Source: Pelagibius marinus (GTDB lineage Bacteria > Pseudomonadota > Alphaproteobacteria > Kiloniellales > Kiloniellaceae). From it: a stretch of 64,000 nt of DNA. Made by a program: the position numbers and the translations under genes. Positions 1 through 7,994 of the stretch are shown piece by piece. The first letter of the stretch is position 1. Each line of letters begins with the position of its first letter. The stretch spans positions 977,946 through 1,041,945 of the forward strand of contig NZ_JACSDK010000001.1 in NCBI RefSeq assembly GCF_014925385.1. Reading direction: 5' to 3'. Below the pieces are notes generated by a model. The model made no database searches. It saw only the letters and a program-made list of their open reading frames with translations, and was not told the DNA's origin.

Positions 1-144
1 GCCTCCACCTTGCGCGAGAACGTCACCTCGCCCGGCGGCACCACCCTGGAGGCGTTGAAGATCCTCATGGCGGAGGACGGCCTGCAGCCCCTCATGACCC
101 GCGCCATCGCCGCCGCCACCGCCCGCAGCAAAGAGCTGGGCTGA
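1..144 (+). CDS. proC: Pyrroline-5-carboxylate reductase (ProC), 3' end only
   Basis: The window opens inside a gene. The visible 47 residues read ASTLRENVTSPGGTT and continue to a TGA at 142-144. The segment L-R-x-x-V-T-S-P-G-G-T-T is the conserved C-terminal signature of ProC, which makes proline from pyrroline-5-carboxylate using NAD(P)H in the cytoplasm. Only the dimerisation end of the protein is here; the Rossmann domain lies outside the window. Proline is also a compatible solute, which fits the ectoine genes further on, but that link is inference. Confidence 0.85.
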   Translation, partial: ASTLRENVTSPGGTTLEALKILMAEDGLQPLMTRAIAAATARSKELG

Positions 145-199
145 TCGGCTGCCGCCTGCGCCGCTTTGACATTCCCGGCGACGGGGCCATGTCTCATAC

Positions 200-1132
200 A
201 TGAGTAAAGCCTGGCTCACTTCCCGCCGCGCGGTCCTCGGCGGCCTGGCGGCCCTGCCGTTCGCGGGCCGTCTTGCACGCGCCCAGGGCGCGCCGATCAC
301 CCGCGCCATTCCGTCCAGCGGAGAGAGCATCCCCGTCATCGGCATGGGCTCCTGGATCACCTTCAACGTCGGCGACGACAGGAAGCTGCGCGACGAACGC
401 GCCGAGGTGCTGCGCGAGTTTTTTGCCCGCGGCGGCAAGGTCATCGACTGCTCGCCCATGTACGGCACCTCGGCGGAGGTCATCGGCTACGGCCTCAAGA
501 AGCTTGAAGAGGAGAAGCTCGGACGGCCGCCGCAGCTCTTTTCCGCCAGCAAGGTCTGGACCTGGTTTCAGAACGACGGACCGGCGCAGATGGCCGAGCA
601 GCGCGCCGCCTGGGGCGTCGGGAAATTTGACCTCATGCAGGTGCACAACCTGCTGAACTGGGACGGCCACCTGGCGACCCTCCGGGAGATGAAGGCGGAA
701 GGCCATATCCGCTACCTCGGCGTCACCACCTCGCACGGCCGCCGCCACGACGAGCTGGAAGCGGTGATGAAAAGCCAGGACCTCGACTTCGTGCAGTTCA
801 CCTACAACATCCTCGACCGCGAGGCAGAGCAGCGCTTGCTGCCGCTGGCCGCCGAGCGCGGCCAGGCGGTGCTGGTGAACCGGCCCTTCCGCCGCAAGGA
901 CCTGATCCGCCGCTTCGAGAAGCATCCCCTGCCGGACTGGGCGGGGGAGTTCGGCGCCGCCAACTGGCCCCAGTTCCTGCTGAAGTTCATCGTCTCCCAT
1001 CCCGCCGTCACCTGCGCCATCCCCGCCACCTCGCGCGCCGACCACATGGCCGAGAACATGGACGCGCTCTACGGCCGCCTGCCCGACGCCGCGCTGCGCC
1101 GGCGCATGGTCGACTATGTCGAAAATCTCTAG
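200..1132 (+). CDS. Aldo/keto reductase family protein with Tat signal
   Basis: 310 residues starting at ATG. The N-terminus has a twin-arginine stretch (SRRAVLGGLAALPFAG, residues 8-23) ending near ARAQG, so export by the Tat pathway is likely. The rest is an aldo/keto reductase TIM barrel: an early IPVIGMGSW strand, VIDCSPMYGTSAEVIGYGL holding the Asp and Tyr of the active site, FDLMQVHN, and a C-terminal region typical of NADP binding. The substrate is unknown. It follows proC on the same strand and is only 9 bp upstream of the next gene, suggesting co-transcription with it. Confidence 0.85.
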   Translation: MSKAWLTSRRAVLGGLAALPFAGRLARAQGAPITRAIPSSGESIPVIGMGSWITFNVGDDRKLRDERAEVLREFFARGGKVIDCSPMYGTSAEVIGYGLKKLEEEKLGRPPQLFSASKVWTWFQNDGPAQMAEQRAAWGVGKFDLMQVHNLLNWDGHLATLREMKAEGHIRYLGVTTSHGRRHDELEAVMKSQDLDFVQFTYNILDREAEQRLLPLAAERGQAVLVNRPFRRKDLIRRFEKHPLPDWAGEFGAANWPQFLLKFIVSHPAVTCAIPATSRADHMAENMDALYGRLPDAALRRRMVDYVENL

Positions 1133-1141
1133 GCTGGATTG

Positions 1142-1777
1142 ATGTTTCCCTACGACGCCGAGGTGCTGGCGCTCACCTATGCGCAGTACAACGCCGCGGT
1201 CTGGCCGGGCCAGCCGGTCGCCCTGCTGCTGGCCCTGGCGGCCTTGGGGCTGGCCGCCTGGCCGCGGCGCGGCGGCGCGCGGATCATCGGCGCGATCCTG
1301 GTGGGTTTCTGGCTGTGGTGCGGCCTGGTGTTTTTCCTGCGGCACATGGCGCCGCTCGACTTCATGGCGTCGGTCTACGGCTGGGTCTTCATTGCCCAGG
1401 CCGCCCTGCTGGCCTGGGCCCTGGTGTGGCGAGGGGCTGCCTTCCGCTTCCGCCCGGAGGCGGCCTCCGGGGCCGCGCTGGCCCTTGCCGCCGCGGCGCT
1501 CTTCGGCCTGCCGGCGCTCTCCGTCTTCGGCGCGGCCGGCTGGGGCGGGGCGCACATCGTCGGCCTCACGCCCGGCCCGACGGTGCTCTTTACCCTCGCC
1601 CTGCTGCTGCTGGCCGAGGGGCGGGGGCGCTGGCTGCTGATGGTGGTGCCGCTGGCCTGGTGCGCCCTGGCCGGAGCCACGGCCTGGGCGCTGGCGGTGC
1701 CGGAAGCCTGGCCCCTGCCGCTGCTGGGCGCGCTGGCGCTGGTCCTCACGCTTTGGCGCCCCCGCCGAGCCGGGTGA
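1142..1777 (+). CDS. DUF6064-like integral membrane protein
   Basis: 211 residues with about six hydrophobic segments separated by short RR/R-rich loops (for example WPRRGGAR near residues 40-47). The opening MFPYDAEVLALTYAQYNAAVWPGQ resembles the start of DUF6064 membrane proteins, whose function is not known. A TTG lies one codon upstream, but ATG at 1142 is the natural start. It closely follows the aldo/keto reductase, so the pair may be translated from one message. I recognise the family only by its overall pattern. Confidence 0.7.
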   Translation: MFPYDAEVLALTYAQYNAAVWPGQPVALLLALAALGLAAWPRRGGARIIGAILVGFWLWCGLVFFLRHMAPLDFMASVYGWVFIAQAALLAWALVWRGAAFRFRPEAASGAALALAAAALFGLPALSVFGAAGWGGAHIVGLTPGPTVLFTLALLLLAEGRGRWLLMVVPLAWCALAGATAWALAVPEAWPLPLLGALALVLTLWRPRRAG

Positions 1778-1854
1778 TCGTTGGCCAGGGTGATCGTAGC
1801 GGCGCGAGCGTGCTATGCTGCCGGGAAAAGCAATCGTTTCAGGACGGGATCCAG

Positions 1855-2358
1855 ATGAGTGAAGCGCCTTCCCAGGCTCCAATGAAGGACAGCGCCCGCC
1901 GGGTGCAGCAGGCGATCGAGTCGGCGGGCTTCGATTTCCAGGTCCGCGAGTTTCCGGCCTCGACCCGCACCTCGGAAGAGGCGGCGGCGGCCATCGGCTG
2001 CGACGTGGCGCAGATCGCCAAGTCGCTGATCTTCCGCGCCAAGGACTCGAATCGTCCGGTGCTGGTCATGGCCAGTGGCGCGAACCGGGTCGACGAGAAG
2101 GCGGTGGGGCGCCTGCTGGGCGAGAAGCTGGGCCGCGCCGACGCCGACTTTGTGCGCGCGGCCACGGGCTTCGCCATCGGCGGGGTGCCACCGGTCGGCC
2201 ACCGCGAAGCGCCGGCCGTCTTCATCGACGCCGACCTGATGGCGTTGGACGAGATCTGGGCCGCCGCCGGCACGCCCAATGCGGTCTTTCGCCTGACGCC
2301 GCCGGAGCTGGTGGCGCTCACCGGCGGCCAGGTCGCGGCCCTGAAAAAGGCGGGGTGA
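1855..2358 (+). CDS. YbaK/EbsC family aminoacyl-tRNA deacylase-like protein
   Basis: 167 residues. The pattern VREFPASTRTSEEAAAAIGCDVAQIAKSL near residues 25-55, followed by a VLVMASGANRVDEKAVGRLLG block and a GFAIGGVPPVGH loop, is that of the YbaK/ProX editing-domain fold. These proteins hydrolyse mischarged aminoacyl-tRNAs such as Cys-tRNA(Pro). The conserved lysine that contacts the tRNA 3' end in the family would be the K of QIAKSL. The frame is open upstream to 1315, but the ATG at 1855 begins a family-like N-terminus. It stands free of any synthetase. Confidence 0.85.
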   Translation: MSEAPSQAPMKDSARRVQQAIESAGFDFQVREFPASTRTSEEAAAAIGCDVAQIAKSLIFRAKDSNRPVLVMASGANRVDEKAVGRLLGEKLGRADADFVRAATGFAIGGVPPVGHREAPAVFIDADLMALDEIWAAAGTPNAVFRLTPPELVALTGGQVAALKKAG

Positions 2359-2423
2359 GCCGGGCGCGGCCTTTTCCCCGCGCGCCGGAAACCTAGGTTG
2401 AATGGCGAGAAGGAGGGACTGAC

Positions 2424-3098
2424 ATGGTCAAGAAAGCCGCCGGCAAAAAGGCGACCGGCAAGAAGACTTCCGCCAAGAAAGCCGCTGCGGGAAGCGGCAA
2501 GGGCGACCCGACGCGGCGGATCATCGAGGCCGCCTTCGCCTTGGCCGCCGAGCGCGGCTGGCGCGACCTCTCCCTGGCCGAGATCGCCGAGGCCGCCGGG
2601 CTGCCGCTGTCCACGGTCTATCCGGTCTTCTCCTCCAAGCAGGCGATCCTCAACGGCTTCACGCGCCAGGTCGACGCGGCGATGCTGGCCGAGGGCGCCG
2701 AGGATATGGATCTGCCGGCGCGCGACCGCCTCTTCGACATGATCATGCGCCGCTTCGACGCCCTGCAGCCCTACAAGGAGGGCCTGGGCGCGATCCTGCA
2801 GGACCAGCTGCGCGATCCGCTGGCGACCTGCTGCGGGCTCGGCCGCCTGGGCCGCTCCATGGCCGCCACCCTGGAGGCCGCCGGCTTCTCCACCACCGGC
2901 TGCCGGGGCGTGCTGCGCATCAAGGGCCTTTCGGCCATCTACCTCTCGGCCGTGCGGGTCTGGCTGCGCGACGACAGCGAGGACATGGCCAAGACCATGG
3001 CCCAGCTGGACAAGCAGCTCTGCCGGATCGATTCCCTGATCGGCCGCCTCAAGAGCTACCGGCCCCGGGGTCAGCACAGCGGCGAGGCCGCCGCCTGA
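2424..3098 (+). CDS. TetR family transcriptional regulator with lysine/alanine-rich N-terminal tail
   Basis: 224 residues. Residues 1-30 are a K/A/G-rich tail (KKAAGKKATGKKTSAKKAAA) like histone H1 tails. A TetR helix-turn-helix follows (RIIEAAFALAAERGW ... LAEIAEAAGLPLSTVYPVFSSKQAIL, about residues 33-75). The rest is a helical ligand/dimer domain with no recognisable ligand signature. A strong Shine-Dalgarno, AAGGAGGG, lies 6 bp upstream of the ATG. The basic tail could add non-specific DNA affinity. It precedes the phasin gene but is probably a separate unit, because the phasin has its own promoter. Confidence 0.85.
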   Translation: MVKKAAGKKATGKKTSAKKAAAGSGKGDPTRRIIEAAFALAAERGWRDLSLAEIAEAAGLPLSTVYPVFSSKQAILNGFTRQVDAAMLAEGAEDMDLPARDRLFDMIMRRFDALQPYKEGLGAILQDQLRDPLATCCGLGRLGRSMAATLEAAGFSTTGCRGVLRIKGLSAIYLSAVRVWLRDDSEDMAKTMAQLDKQLCRIDSLIGRLKSYRPRGQHSGEAAA

Positions 3099-3226
3099 GC
3101 CGCCGCCGCGGCGGGGGCGGCGGGGCCCCCGGGGGCCCGGGCCCCCAAGTCCCTCTTATGGTTAACGAATCTCGCAGCTGCACGCGCAGAGCCGCGCGAC
3201 TCCAGGGAAATCCTGGATTCATTTTA

Positions 3227-3306
3227 TTGTGCAGTGCAAAAAAAATCCTTGACCGCCTACGAACGCTGGCCTATATCACGGTCACGCGCTGATTTGTGCG
3301 GTGCAA
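3227..3306 (+). promoter_or_regulatory. Phasin promoter with two copies of a TTGTGCRGTGCAA operator-like motif
   Basis: A sigma-70-type promoter is visible: -35 TTGACC at 3249-3254, a 17 bp spacer, and -10 TATATC at 3272-3277. The 13-mer TTGTGCAGTGCAA sits at 3227-3239 just upstream of the -35. A second copy with one change, TTGTGCGGTGCAA, is at 3294-3306 downstream of the expected start site. TGC-rich sites bound by the repressor PhaR are known at phasin promoters in other alphaproteobacteria, so these are good PhaR operator candidates. That assignment is inference. Confidence 0.65.
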
Positions 3307-3350
3307 CAATTTGCGGGGGTCACCCCCCGCCAGGGATAGGAGCCCGAACC

Positions 3351-3857
3351 ATGGCAGTTTCCGGTAACCCCTTTCTGAGTGGTGAGTTCGCCAAGTTCGA
3401 CTTCGCCGCTCTTATGGATCCCAGCAAGTTCGCTGAGCAGTTCGAGCAGTTCGACTTCGCCAAGACGGCGGACCAGTTCAAGTTCCCGGGTCTCGATGCG
3501 CAGGCCCTGGTCGAGTACCAGAAGCGCAACCTTGAGGCCTTCGCCTCTGCCAACAAGATCGCGCTGGAAGGCGCCCAGGCGGTGATTCGCCGTCAGGCCG
3601 AGATCCTGCGCCAGGGTGTTGAAGAGGCCTCTAAGGCGTTCTCCGAGATGAGCGCTGCCGGCACGCCGCAGGACAAGATCGTCAAGCAGGCGGAGCTGGC
3701 CAAGGGAGCCTACGAAACCGCTCTCGCCAACCTTCGCGAGCTGACCGAGCTGGCCAGCAAGTCGAACGGCGAAGCCGCTGATCTGCTGTCGACCCGCGTG
3801 AGCGAGAGCTTCGGCGAGTTCACCAGCGAGATCAAGAAGACCGCGAAGAAGAAGTAA
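3351..3857 (+). CDS. Phasin family protein
   Basis: 168 residues. The N-terminus is rich in phenylalanine (FDFAALMDPSKFAEQFEQFDF), followed by a long amphipathic helical region containing YQKRNLEAFASANKIALEGAQAVIRRQAEILRQ, which is the phasin_2 core, and a basic KKTAKKK end. Phasins coat polyhydroxyalkanoate granules and control their size. The frame is open upstream to 3234, but ATG at 3351, preceded by AGGAG, begins the family N-terminus. The gene has its own promoter and a strong terminator, so it is a single-gene unit. No PHA synthase is in the window. Confidence 0.9.
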   Translation: MAVSGNPFLSGEFAKFDFAALMDPSKFAEQFEQFDFAKTADQFKFPGLDAQALVEYQKRNLEAFASANKIALEGAQAVIRRQAEILRQGVEEASKAFSEMSAAGTPQDKIVKQAELAKGAYETALANLRELTELASKSNGEAADLLSTRVSESFGEFTSEIKKTAKKK

Positions 3858-3889
3858 GCGAGCTTTTTCGCGGGAGCTATTTCCTCCCC

Positions 3890-3919
3890 AGAGTACCCTG
3901 TACCTAGAGTACCCTGTAA
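3890..3919. repeat. Tandem repeat AGAGTACCCTGTA, two copies
   Basis: The 13-mer AGAGTACCCTGTA occurs at 3890-3902 and 3906-3918, 16 bp apart, between the phasin stop codon and its terminator. It looks like a small local duplication and no function is evident. Confidence 0.7.
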
Positions 3920-3929
3920 CTTGCCTTAA

Positions 3930-3956
3930 GGGCCGTCCCCCGGGACGGCCCTTTTT
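3930..3956 (+). terminator. Rho-independent terminator of the phasin gene
   Basis: GGGCCGTCCC (3930-3939) pairs perfectly with GGGACGGCCC (3942-3951) around a two-base loop and is followed by TTTTT (3952-3956). Confidence 0.92.
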
Positions 3957-4052
3957 GTCTGCGCGTCCTGGCTGCGCCTGGGGCTTAACTTGCGCGATTT
4001 GCGCCCTATCTTGTTCCCCTGAACCTCCACCCACGGACAAGGGAGATCGGGA

Positions 4053-4808
4053 ATGAGGCAGGCAGTGAGGCTTTCGGTTCTGGCAATGGCGGCGACGCTG
4101 CTGCCCTTTGCGGCGGCGGCCGGCGAGAAGGTCATCTACACCGTCGAGGGCGGCAACTACGAGGGCTACAGCGCCCCCGCCGAGGGCCCCTCCAAGGGCC
4201 TGGTGCTGGTGATTCACGATTGGGACGGCCTGACGGAATACGAGGAAAAGCGCGCCGATATGCTGGCGGCGATGGGCTACGACGCCTTCGCCGTCGACCT
4301 CTACGGCCAGGGCAACCGCCCGGTGGAGACCGGCGCCAAGAAGGCCGAGACCGGCAAGCTCTACAACGACCGCGAGACCATGCGCGGCCTGATCCTCGGC
4401 GGCCTGGCCGAGGCGCGTAAGCTGAACGGCGGCCCGGCGGTGGTCATGGGCTACTGCTTCGGCGGCGCGGCGGTGCTGGAACTGGCGCGCTCCGGCAAGG
4501 CCAAGGACATCGCCGGCTACGCCACCTTCCACGGCGGCCTCTCGACGCCCGAGGGCCAGAGCTACCCCGCCGACACCCCGCCGCTGCTCATCGCCCACGG
4601 CGGCGCCGACAGCGCCATCACCATGGACGACGTGGCCGCTCTCTCCAAGGAGCTGGAGGCCGGCGGCATTCCTTACGAGATCCAGGTCTATTCCGGCGCC
4701 CCGCACGCCTTCACGGTCTTCGGCGCCGGCAGCTACCGCAAGGTCGCGGACACCCAGTCCTGGGACGCCTTCCAGGACTTCCTCGCCACCAACCTGGCGG
4801 GCAGTTGA
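4053..4808 (+). CDS. Secreted dienelactone hydrolase family protein
   Basis: 251 residues with a Sec signal peptide (residues 1-23, cleavage near AAAAG). The alpha/beta hydrolase core has the DLH nucleophile motif GYCFGG with Cys135, an acid in AHGGADSAI, and the catalytic His in GAPHAFTVFG. Dienelactone hydrolases open lactones in aromatic degradation, but many family members with signal peptides have other, unknown ester substrates. It lies between the phasin terminator and a repeat pair, so it is probably monocistronic. Confidence 0.88.
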   Translation: MRQAVRLSVLAMAATLLPFAAAAGEKVIYTVEGGNYEGYSAPAEGPSKGLVLVIHDWDGLTEYEEKRADMLAAMGYDAFAVDLYGQGNRPVETGAKKAETGKLYNDRETMRGLILGGLAEARKLNGGPAVVMGYCFGGAAVLELARSGKAKDIAGYATFHGGLSTPEGQSYPADTPPLLIAHGGADSAITMDDVAALSKELEAGGIPYEIQVYSGAPHAFTVFGAGSYRKVADTQSWDAFQDFLATNLAGS

Positions 4809-4827
4809 AGACTGCCGGCTTGCTTGA

Positions 4828-4936
4828 CCTCGTGCTTCGAGACGGCGCTCACGCGCCTCCTCAGCATGAGGTCAGTCATTGAGGGTTGCGCCTCACCCTG
4901 AGGAGCGCTCCTTGGAGCGCGTCTCGAAGGGCGAGG
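4828..4936. repeat. Pair of inverted REP-like palindromic elements
   Basis: The segment 4828-4871 starts CCTCGTGCTTCGAGACGGCG and ends CTCAGCATGAGG. The segment 4891-4936 is a diverged copy in the opposite orientation, beginning CCTCACCCTGAGGAGCG and ending CGTCTCGAAGGGCGAGG. Palindromic elements of this type are widely dispersed between genes in alphaproteobacterial genomes. They sit between two convergent genes, where they may act as transcription or supercoiling barriers. Confidence 0.8.
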
Positions 4937-4950
4937 CGCCCCGCCGTCCT

Positions 4951-5415
4951 TCAGAAAATCCCCGCTTCCAGGCCGGCGGCCATGGCCAGGCCCAGGTTGC
5001 GGCAGTCCTCCACGAAGCTCTCCTGCCAGGCGCCGCGGCAGATCAACGGCTCCTGCACCGCGCGCCACTTGAGGCCCGTGGCGATGCTCTCCACCGCCCG
5101 CCGGGTGCCGGTACCGTCGTGGCCGGCGCGGATATAGAGCGCGTAGGGCAGGGCCTCGCTCTGCTCGATGACGCTGTAGTAGCTGCGGTCGAAGAAGTCC
5201 TTCAGCGCACCGCTCATGTAGCCCAGGTTCTCGGTGGTGCCCAGGATGACGCCGTCGGCCGCCAGGACGTCCGCCGGGCCCGCCTCGAAAGGGGTCAGGG
5301 CGACGGTCTCCACGCCCTCGACCTCGTCGGAGCGCGCGCCCGCCACGACGGCATCGCGCAGGCGCAGGGTGTTGTCGGAGGGAACGTGGGCGACGACGAG
5401 CAGGCGCTTGCCCAT
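4951..5415 (-). CDS. Flavodoxin-fold NAD(P)H-dependent oxidoreductase
   Basis: 154 residues. It starts KRLLVVAHVPSDNTLRLRDAVVAGA, where the loop after the first strand is the FMN phosphate-binding site. It continues with VILGTTENLGYMSGALKDFFDRSYY, the second FMN-binding loop of the WrbA/NADPH-dependent FMN reductase group. Such enzymes reduce quinones or flavins. It lies 8 bp downstream of the next gene on the minus strand and is probably co-transcribed with it. Confidence 0.8.
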   Translation of the reverse strand: MGKRLLVVAHVPSDNTLRLRDAVVAGARSDEVEGVETVALTPFEAGPADVLAADGVILGTTENLGYMSGALKDFFDRSYYSVIEQSEALPYALYIRAGHDGTGTRRAVESIATGLKWRAVQEPLICRGAWQESFVEDCRNLGLAMAAGLEAGIF

Positions 5416-5423
5416 CGCGTAAC

Positions 5424-5831
5424 TCAGGCCGAGAGGCGCTTGCAGAGGGCCCGGAGATAGCGGTGGTCGCTGTCGGTGAATTCCCCGGCGGCGATGTCGG
5501 CCTTGTAGTCCTCCAGCTCCTGGCGGAACTCGTCGGAATTGTCGGGCTTGGCCAGCAGCTTCGCGATCAGCGCCAGGCTCTCGGCGTTCTTCGCCGCCGC
5601 GTCGGCCGGCAGTTCGTCGAGATTACCCAGGTCGCCCAGGTCGTAGGCGGCGCCGCCGCTCTCCGCGGCCTCGGCACCGAGGTTCGCCAGCAGCAACTCA
5701 TCCCAGGTGCTGCCGGCGACCTTCACCTTGGTGTCCAGCACCCGGGCGGCGGCCAGCGCCTCTTCGTCATTGTCGCTGCCCAGGGTCTCCAGAAGGGAGA
5801 TCAACTCACCCCGATCCAAGCTGCCGGTCAT
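5424..5831 (-). CDS. Conserved hypothetical acidic protein
   Basis: 135 residues, strongly acidic in the middle and helical in character (GELISLLETLGSDNDEEALAAARVLDTKVK at residues 8-37; a C-terminal HRYLRALCKRLSA). There is no signal peptide, membrane span or catalytic motif. I do not recognise a named family. The spacing of 8 bp to the flavodoxin-fold gene suggests they form a two-gene unit read leftward. Confidence 0.7.
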   Translation of the reverse strand: MTGSLDRGELISLLETLGSDNDEEALAAARVLDTKVKVAGSTWDELLLANLGAEAAESGGAAYDLGDLGNLDELPADAAAKNAESLALIAKLLAKPDNSDEFRQELEDYKADIAAGEFTDSDHRYLRALCKRLSA

Positions 5832-5928
5832 ATTGCGCCTCGTTTCAGTTCTGCGAATCCGTCAGGATCGTACTCTAACGAACCCGCAGCTTGCTGGGCA
5901 AACCCCGGAAGCGGGGGGTCGTCCGGCC

Positions 5929-7434
5929 TCAGGCGGCGGCGCTGAGCGAGGAGAGCTCTTGGCTGTCCTCGCCGGCCTCCTCGATCAGCGCCTTGTGCAA
6001 GGCGCGGATGCAGGCGTCATGGTCGCCCTCCTCGACGATCACCTGCATATCCACCTTGCGGAGAAGGTCGTTGAAGCCCAGCGGCTCGACCCCGGCCTCG
6101 GCCAGGGCCGTCAGCACCCGGGCGCCGAGGCCCGGCAGGCGCAGGTCGCGGCCGATGATGGAAATCAGGGCCACGTTGCGCGAGGAGATCGAGGCCGAGG
6201 GGAAACGCTCGTTCAGGTCCTGCTCGACCCGCTTCACCGCCTTGGCCGAACCCTTCAGGAAGTGGGTGATGGTGTTGGCGTTGGAGGTCTTGGTGACGAT
6301 GCGCGCCTTGTGGCGCTTCAGCGTCTCCAGGATCGCCGCGTCGTAGCCCTTCACGCCCACCATGTCCTGCTCGAAGAATTCGAAGGCGTAGACGCTCTTC
6401 AGGCCGGTGATCATCTCGACGGCGGGGGCCGTGGCCTCCAGGTCGCCGCGGATCATCGCGCCGGGGTCCTCCGGCTCGAAGGTGTTCATGATGCGCAAGG
6501 GGATGCGCGCCTGGCGCAGTCCCTTGGCGGCGCTGGGGTGGATCGCCTCCATGCCCATGTTGGAGAGCTGGTCGGCGACGTCGTAGTTGGTCTCGGCGAT
6601 CGGCTTCACCGCCTCGGCGCCCACCAGCTTGGGGTCGGCGGAGGAGAGATGGAACTCCTTGTGGATGGTCGCTTCCGCCGCGCCGCTGTTGACGGCGATG
6701 CGCGAGAAGGTGATTTCGCTGTAGCCGCGGCCGTAGAGGCCGACCAGGCCCTCCTCGCACTGGGCGTAGCCGGTGACGATGGGCAGTTGCCGGGCGAGGT
6801 CCAGCGGCTCGAAGGCCTCGGCGATGCGCTCGTCCAGCTTGCTGCTGCCGGTCTCGCGCCAGCCGGTCAGGTCGACGAAAACGGCGTTCACGCCGCGGCG
6901 CTTCAGGGCCAGCGTCAGGTTGTGGGCGCTGTGCGCCTCGCCGATGCCGCTCAGCATCTCGCGCACGGTCAGCAGGTGCTCGGGCAGCTTGAAGTGGCCG
7001 AAGGAGCAGAGCCGGCGCAGGTCCATGAGACAGCTGCGCACGCCCTCGACCCGCTCCTCCACGAAGCGGTCGGCGAGCGCGATGTCGGCGGGGTCCTCCA
7101 GAACCTCGCGGTTCTTGTCGCGCATGGCCGCGGCCATGCGGGTCAGGGCGTCGCCCCAGGCCCATTCGTTCTCGGAGCCGGAGTAGAGCGCGTAGACGCC
7201 GGGTTCGCCGGTCTTCTTGTGCTCCAGCAGCAGGTCGGTCATGCCGCTGTAGGCGGAGACCACGAAGACGCGGTTGTAGAGCTCGGCCGCTTCACGCCCG
7301 CCGACCACGATGTTGTCCAACACCGTGTCGACCGCGGACATGGAAGTGCCGCCGATCTTGTGGACGCTGTGGGGGGCGTCCTGCGGGGCGTGGTTCTGAT
7401 TGCCCGAGCGTTGCTGCAGTATGGCTTCCGTCAC
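5929..7434 (-). CDS. ask: Aspartate kinase of the ectoine type (Ask_Ect)
   Basis: 501 residues starting at GTG, with GGGAG upstream. The early VHKIGGTSMS is the aspartokinase nucleotide-binding signature. The middle carries VFVDLTGWRETGSSKLDERIAEAF and ITFSRIAVNSGAAEATIHKEFHLSSADPKLVGAEAV. Two C-terminal ACT-like segments lie near residues 330-490. It phosphorylates aspartate, feeding aspartate semialdehyde to EctB. Ectoine clusters often carry this dedicated isoenzyme, known to be less sensitive to feedback inhibition. It is the last gene of the ectABC-ask order, 144 bp after ectC. Confidence 0.93.
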   Translation of the reverse strand: MTEAILQQRSGNQNHAPQDAPHSVHKIGGTSMSAVDTVLDNIVVGGREAAELYNRVFVVSAYSGMTDLLLEHKKTGEPGVYALYSGSENEWAWGDALTRMAAAMRDKNREVLEDPADIALADRFVEERVEGVRSCLMDLRRLCSFGHFKLPEHLLTVREMLSGIGEAHSAHNLTLALKRRGVNAVFVDLTGWRETGSSKLDERIAEAFEPLDLARQLPIVTGYAQCEEGLVGLYGRGYSEITFSRIAVNSGAAEATIHKEFHLSSADPKLVGAEAVKPIAETNYDVADQLSNMGMEAIHPSAAKGLRQARIPLRIMNTFEPEDPGAMIRGDLEATAPAVEMITGLKSVYAFEFFEQDMVGVKGYDAAILETLKRHKARIVTKTSNANTITHFLKGSAKAVKRVEQDLNERFPSASISSRNVALISIIGRDLRLPGLGARVLTALAEAGVEPLGFNDLLRKVDMQVIVEEGDHDACIRALHKALIEEAGEDSQELSSLSAAA

Positions 7435-7546
7435 TGGGTATATCTCCCGGCCCGAGGGCGCGGGCGCCGGCCTTGTCGGCGCCCGTCCACATCAAACCTG
7501 ATAATCGCTTGTCTCTTAGGTTCTGTTCTCTCTCGGCGCCGCCCTG

Positions 7547-7594
7547 TCAGGCGGTGTCGTGATCAGGCGGTGTCGTGATCAGGCGGCGTCGTCT
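7547..7594. repeat. 16-bp tandem repeat duplicating the end of ectC, including its stop codon
   Basis: The unit TCAGGCGGTGTCGTGA occurs at 7547-7562 and 7563-7578, and a partial, slightly different copy at 7579 is the true 3' end of ectC. On the coding strand each unit contains a TGA, so the stop and the preceding codons are repeated downstream. It looks like replication slippage. Confidence 0.85.
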
Positions 7595-7971
7595 TCCAGG
7601 GCATAGGCGCCGTCGGGGCCGTGCACTTCCTTGCCGGTGACCGGCGGGTTGAAGCAGCAGGCCATGACCATCTCGGTCTTGCCGCGCAGGACGTGCTTGT
7701 CGTGCTTGTCCAGGGCGTACATCACGCCGGGCCGGATCTCGTGGACCTCGCCGGTGGCGCAGTCCTCGATCGAGCCTTCGCCGGAGATGCAATAGACCGA
7801 TTCGAAGTGGTTCTTGTAGTGCAGGTGCAGCTCGGCGCCTTCGAAAATGGTGGTGATATGGAAGCTGAAGCCCATGTCGTCGCCCTTCAGCAACAGGCGC
7901 ACGCTCTGCCAGCCTTCGGCGCTGACGCAGCGCTCGCCGTTCTTGGCTTCCTCGTAATCGCGAACAATCAT
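7579..7971 (-). CDS. ectC: L-ectoine synthase (EctC)
   Basis: 130 residues from ATG at 7971 ([20 protein letters not shown], the usual EctC start); a TTG 12 bp upstream is less likely. The cupin core contains [42 protein letters not shown] and [17 protein letters not shown]. EctC cyclises N-gamma-acetyl-diaminobutyrate to ectoine in the cytoplasm. It lies 23 bp downstream of ectB, with GAGGAG and GGATAGAG before the start. No ectD for hydroxyectoine is present in the window. Confidence 0.97.
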   Translation of the reverse strand: MIVRDYEEAKNGERCVSAEGWQSVRLLLKGDDMGFSFHITTIFEGAELHLHYKNHFESVYCISGEGSIEDCATGEVHEIRPGVMYALDKHDKHVLRGKTEMVMACCFNPPVTGKEVHGPDGAYALEDDAA

Positions 7972-7994
7972 CTCTCTATCCAACTCCTCGTAAC

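Noticed and set aside
5707..7578. A 623-codon plus-strand frame opposite the aspartate kinase
   Set aside because: Low-complexity antisense composition with no motif; the minus strand encodes complete Ask_Ect.
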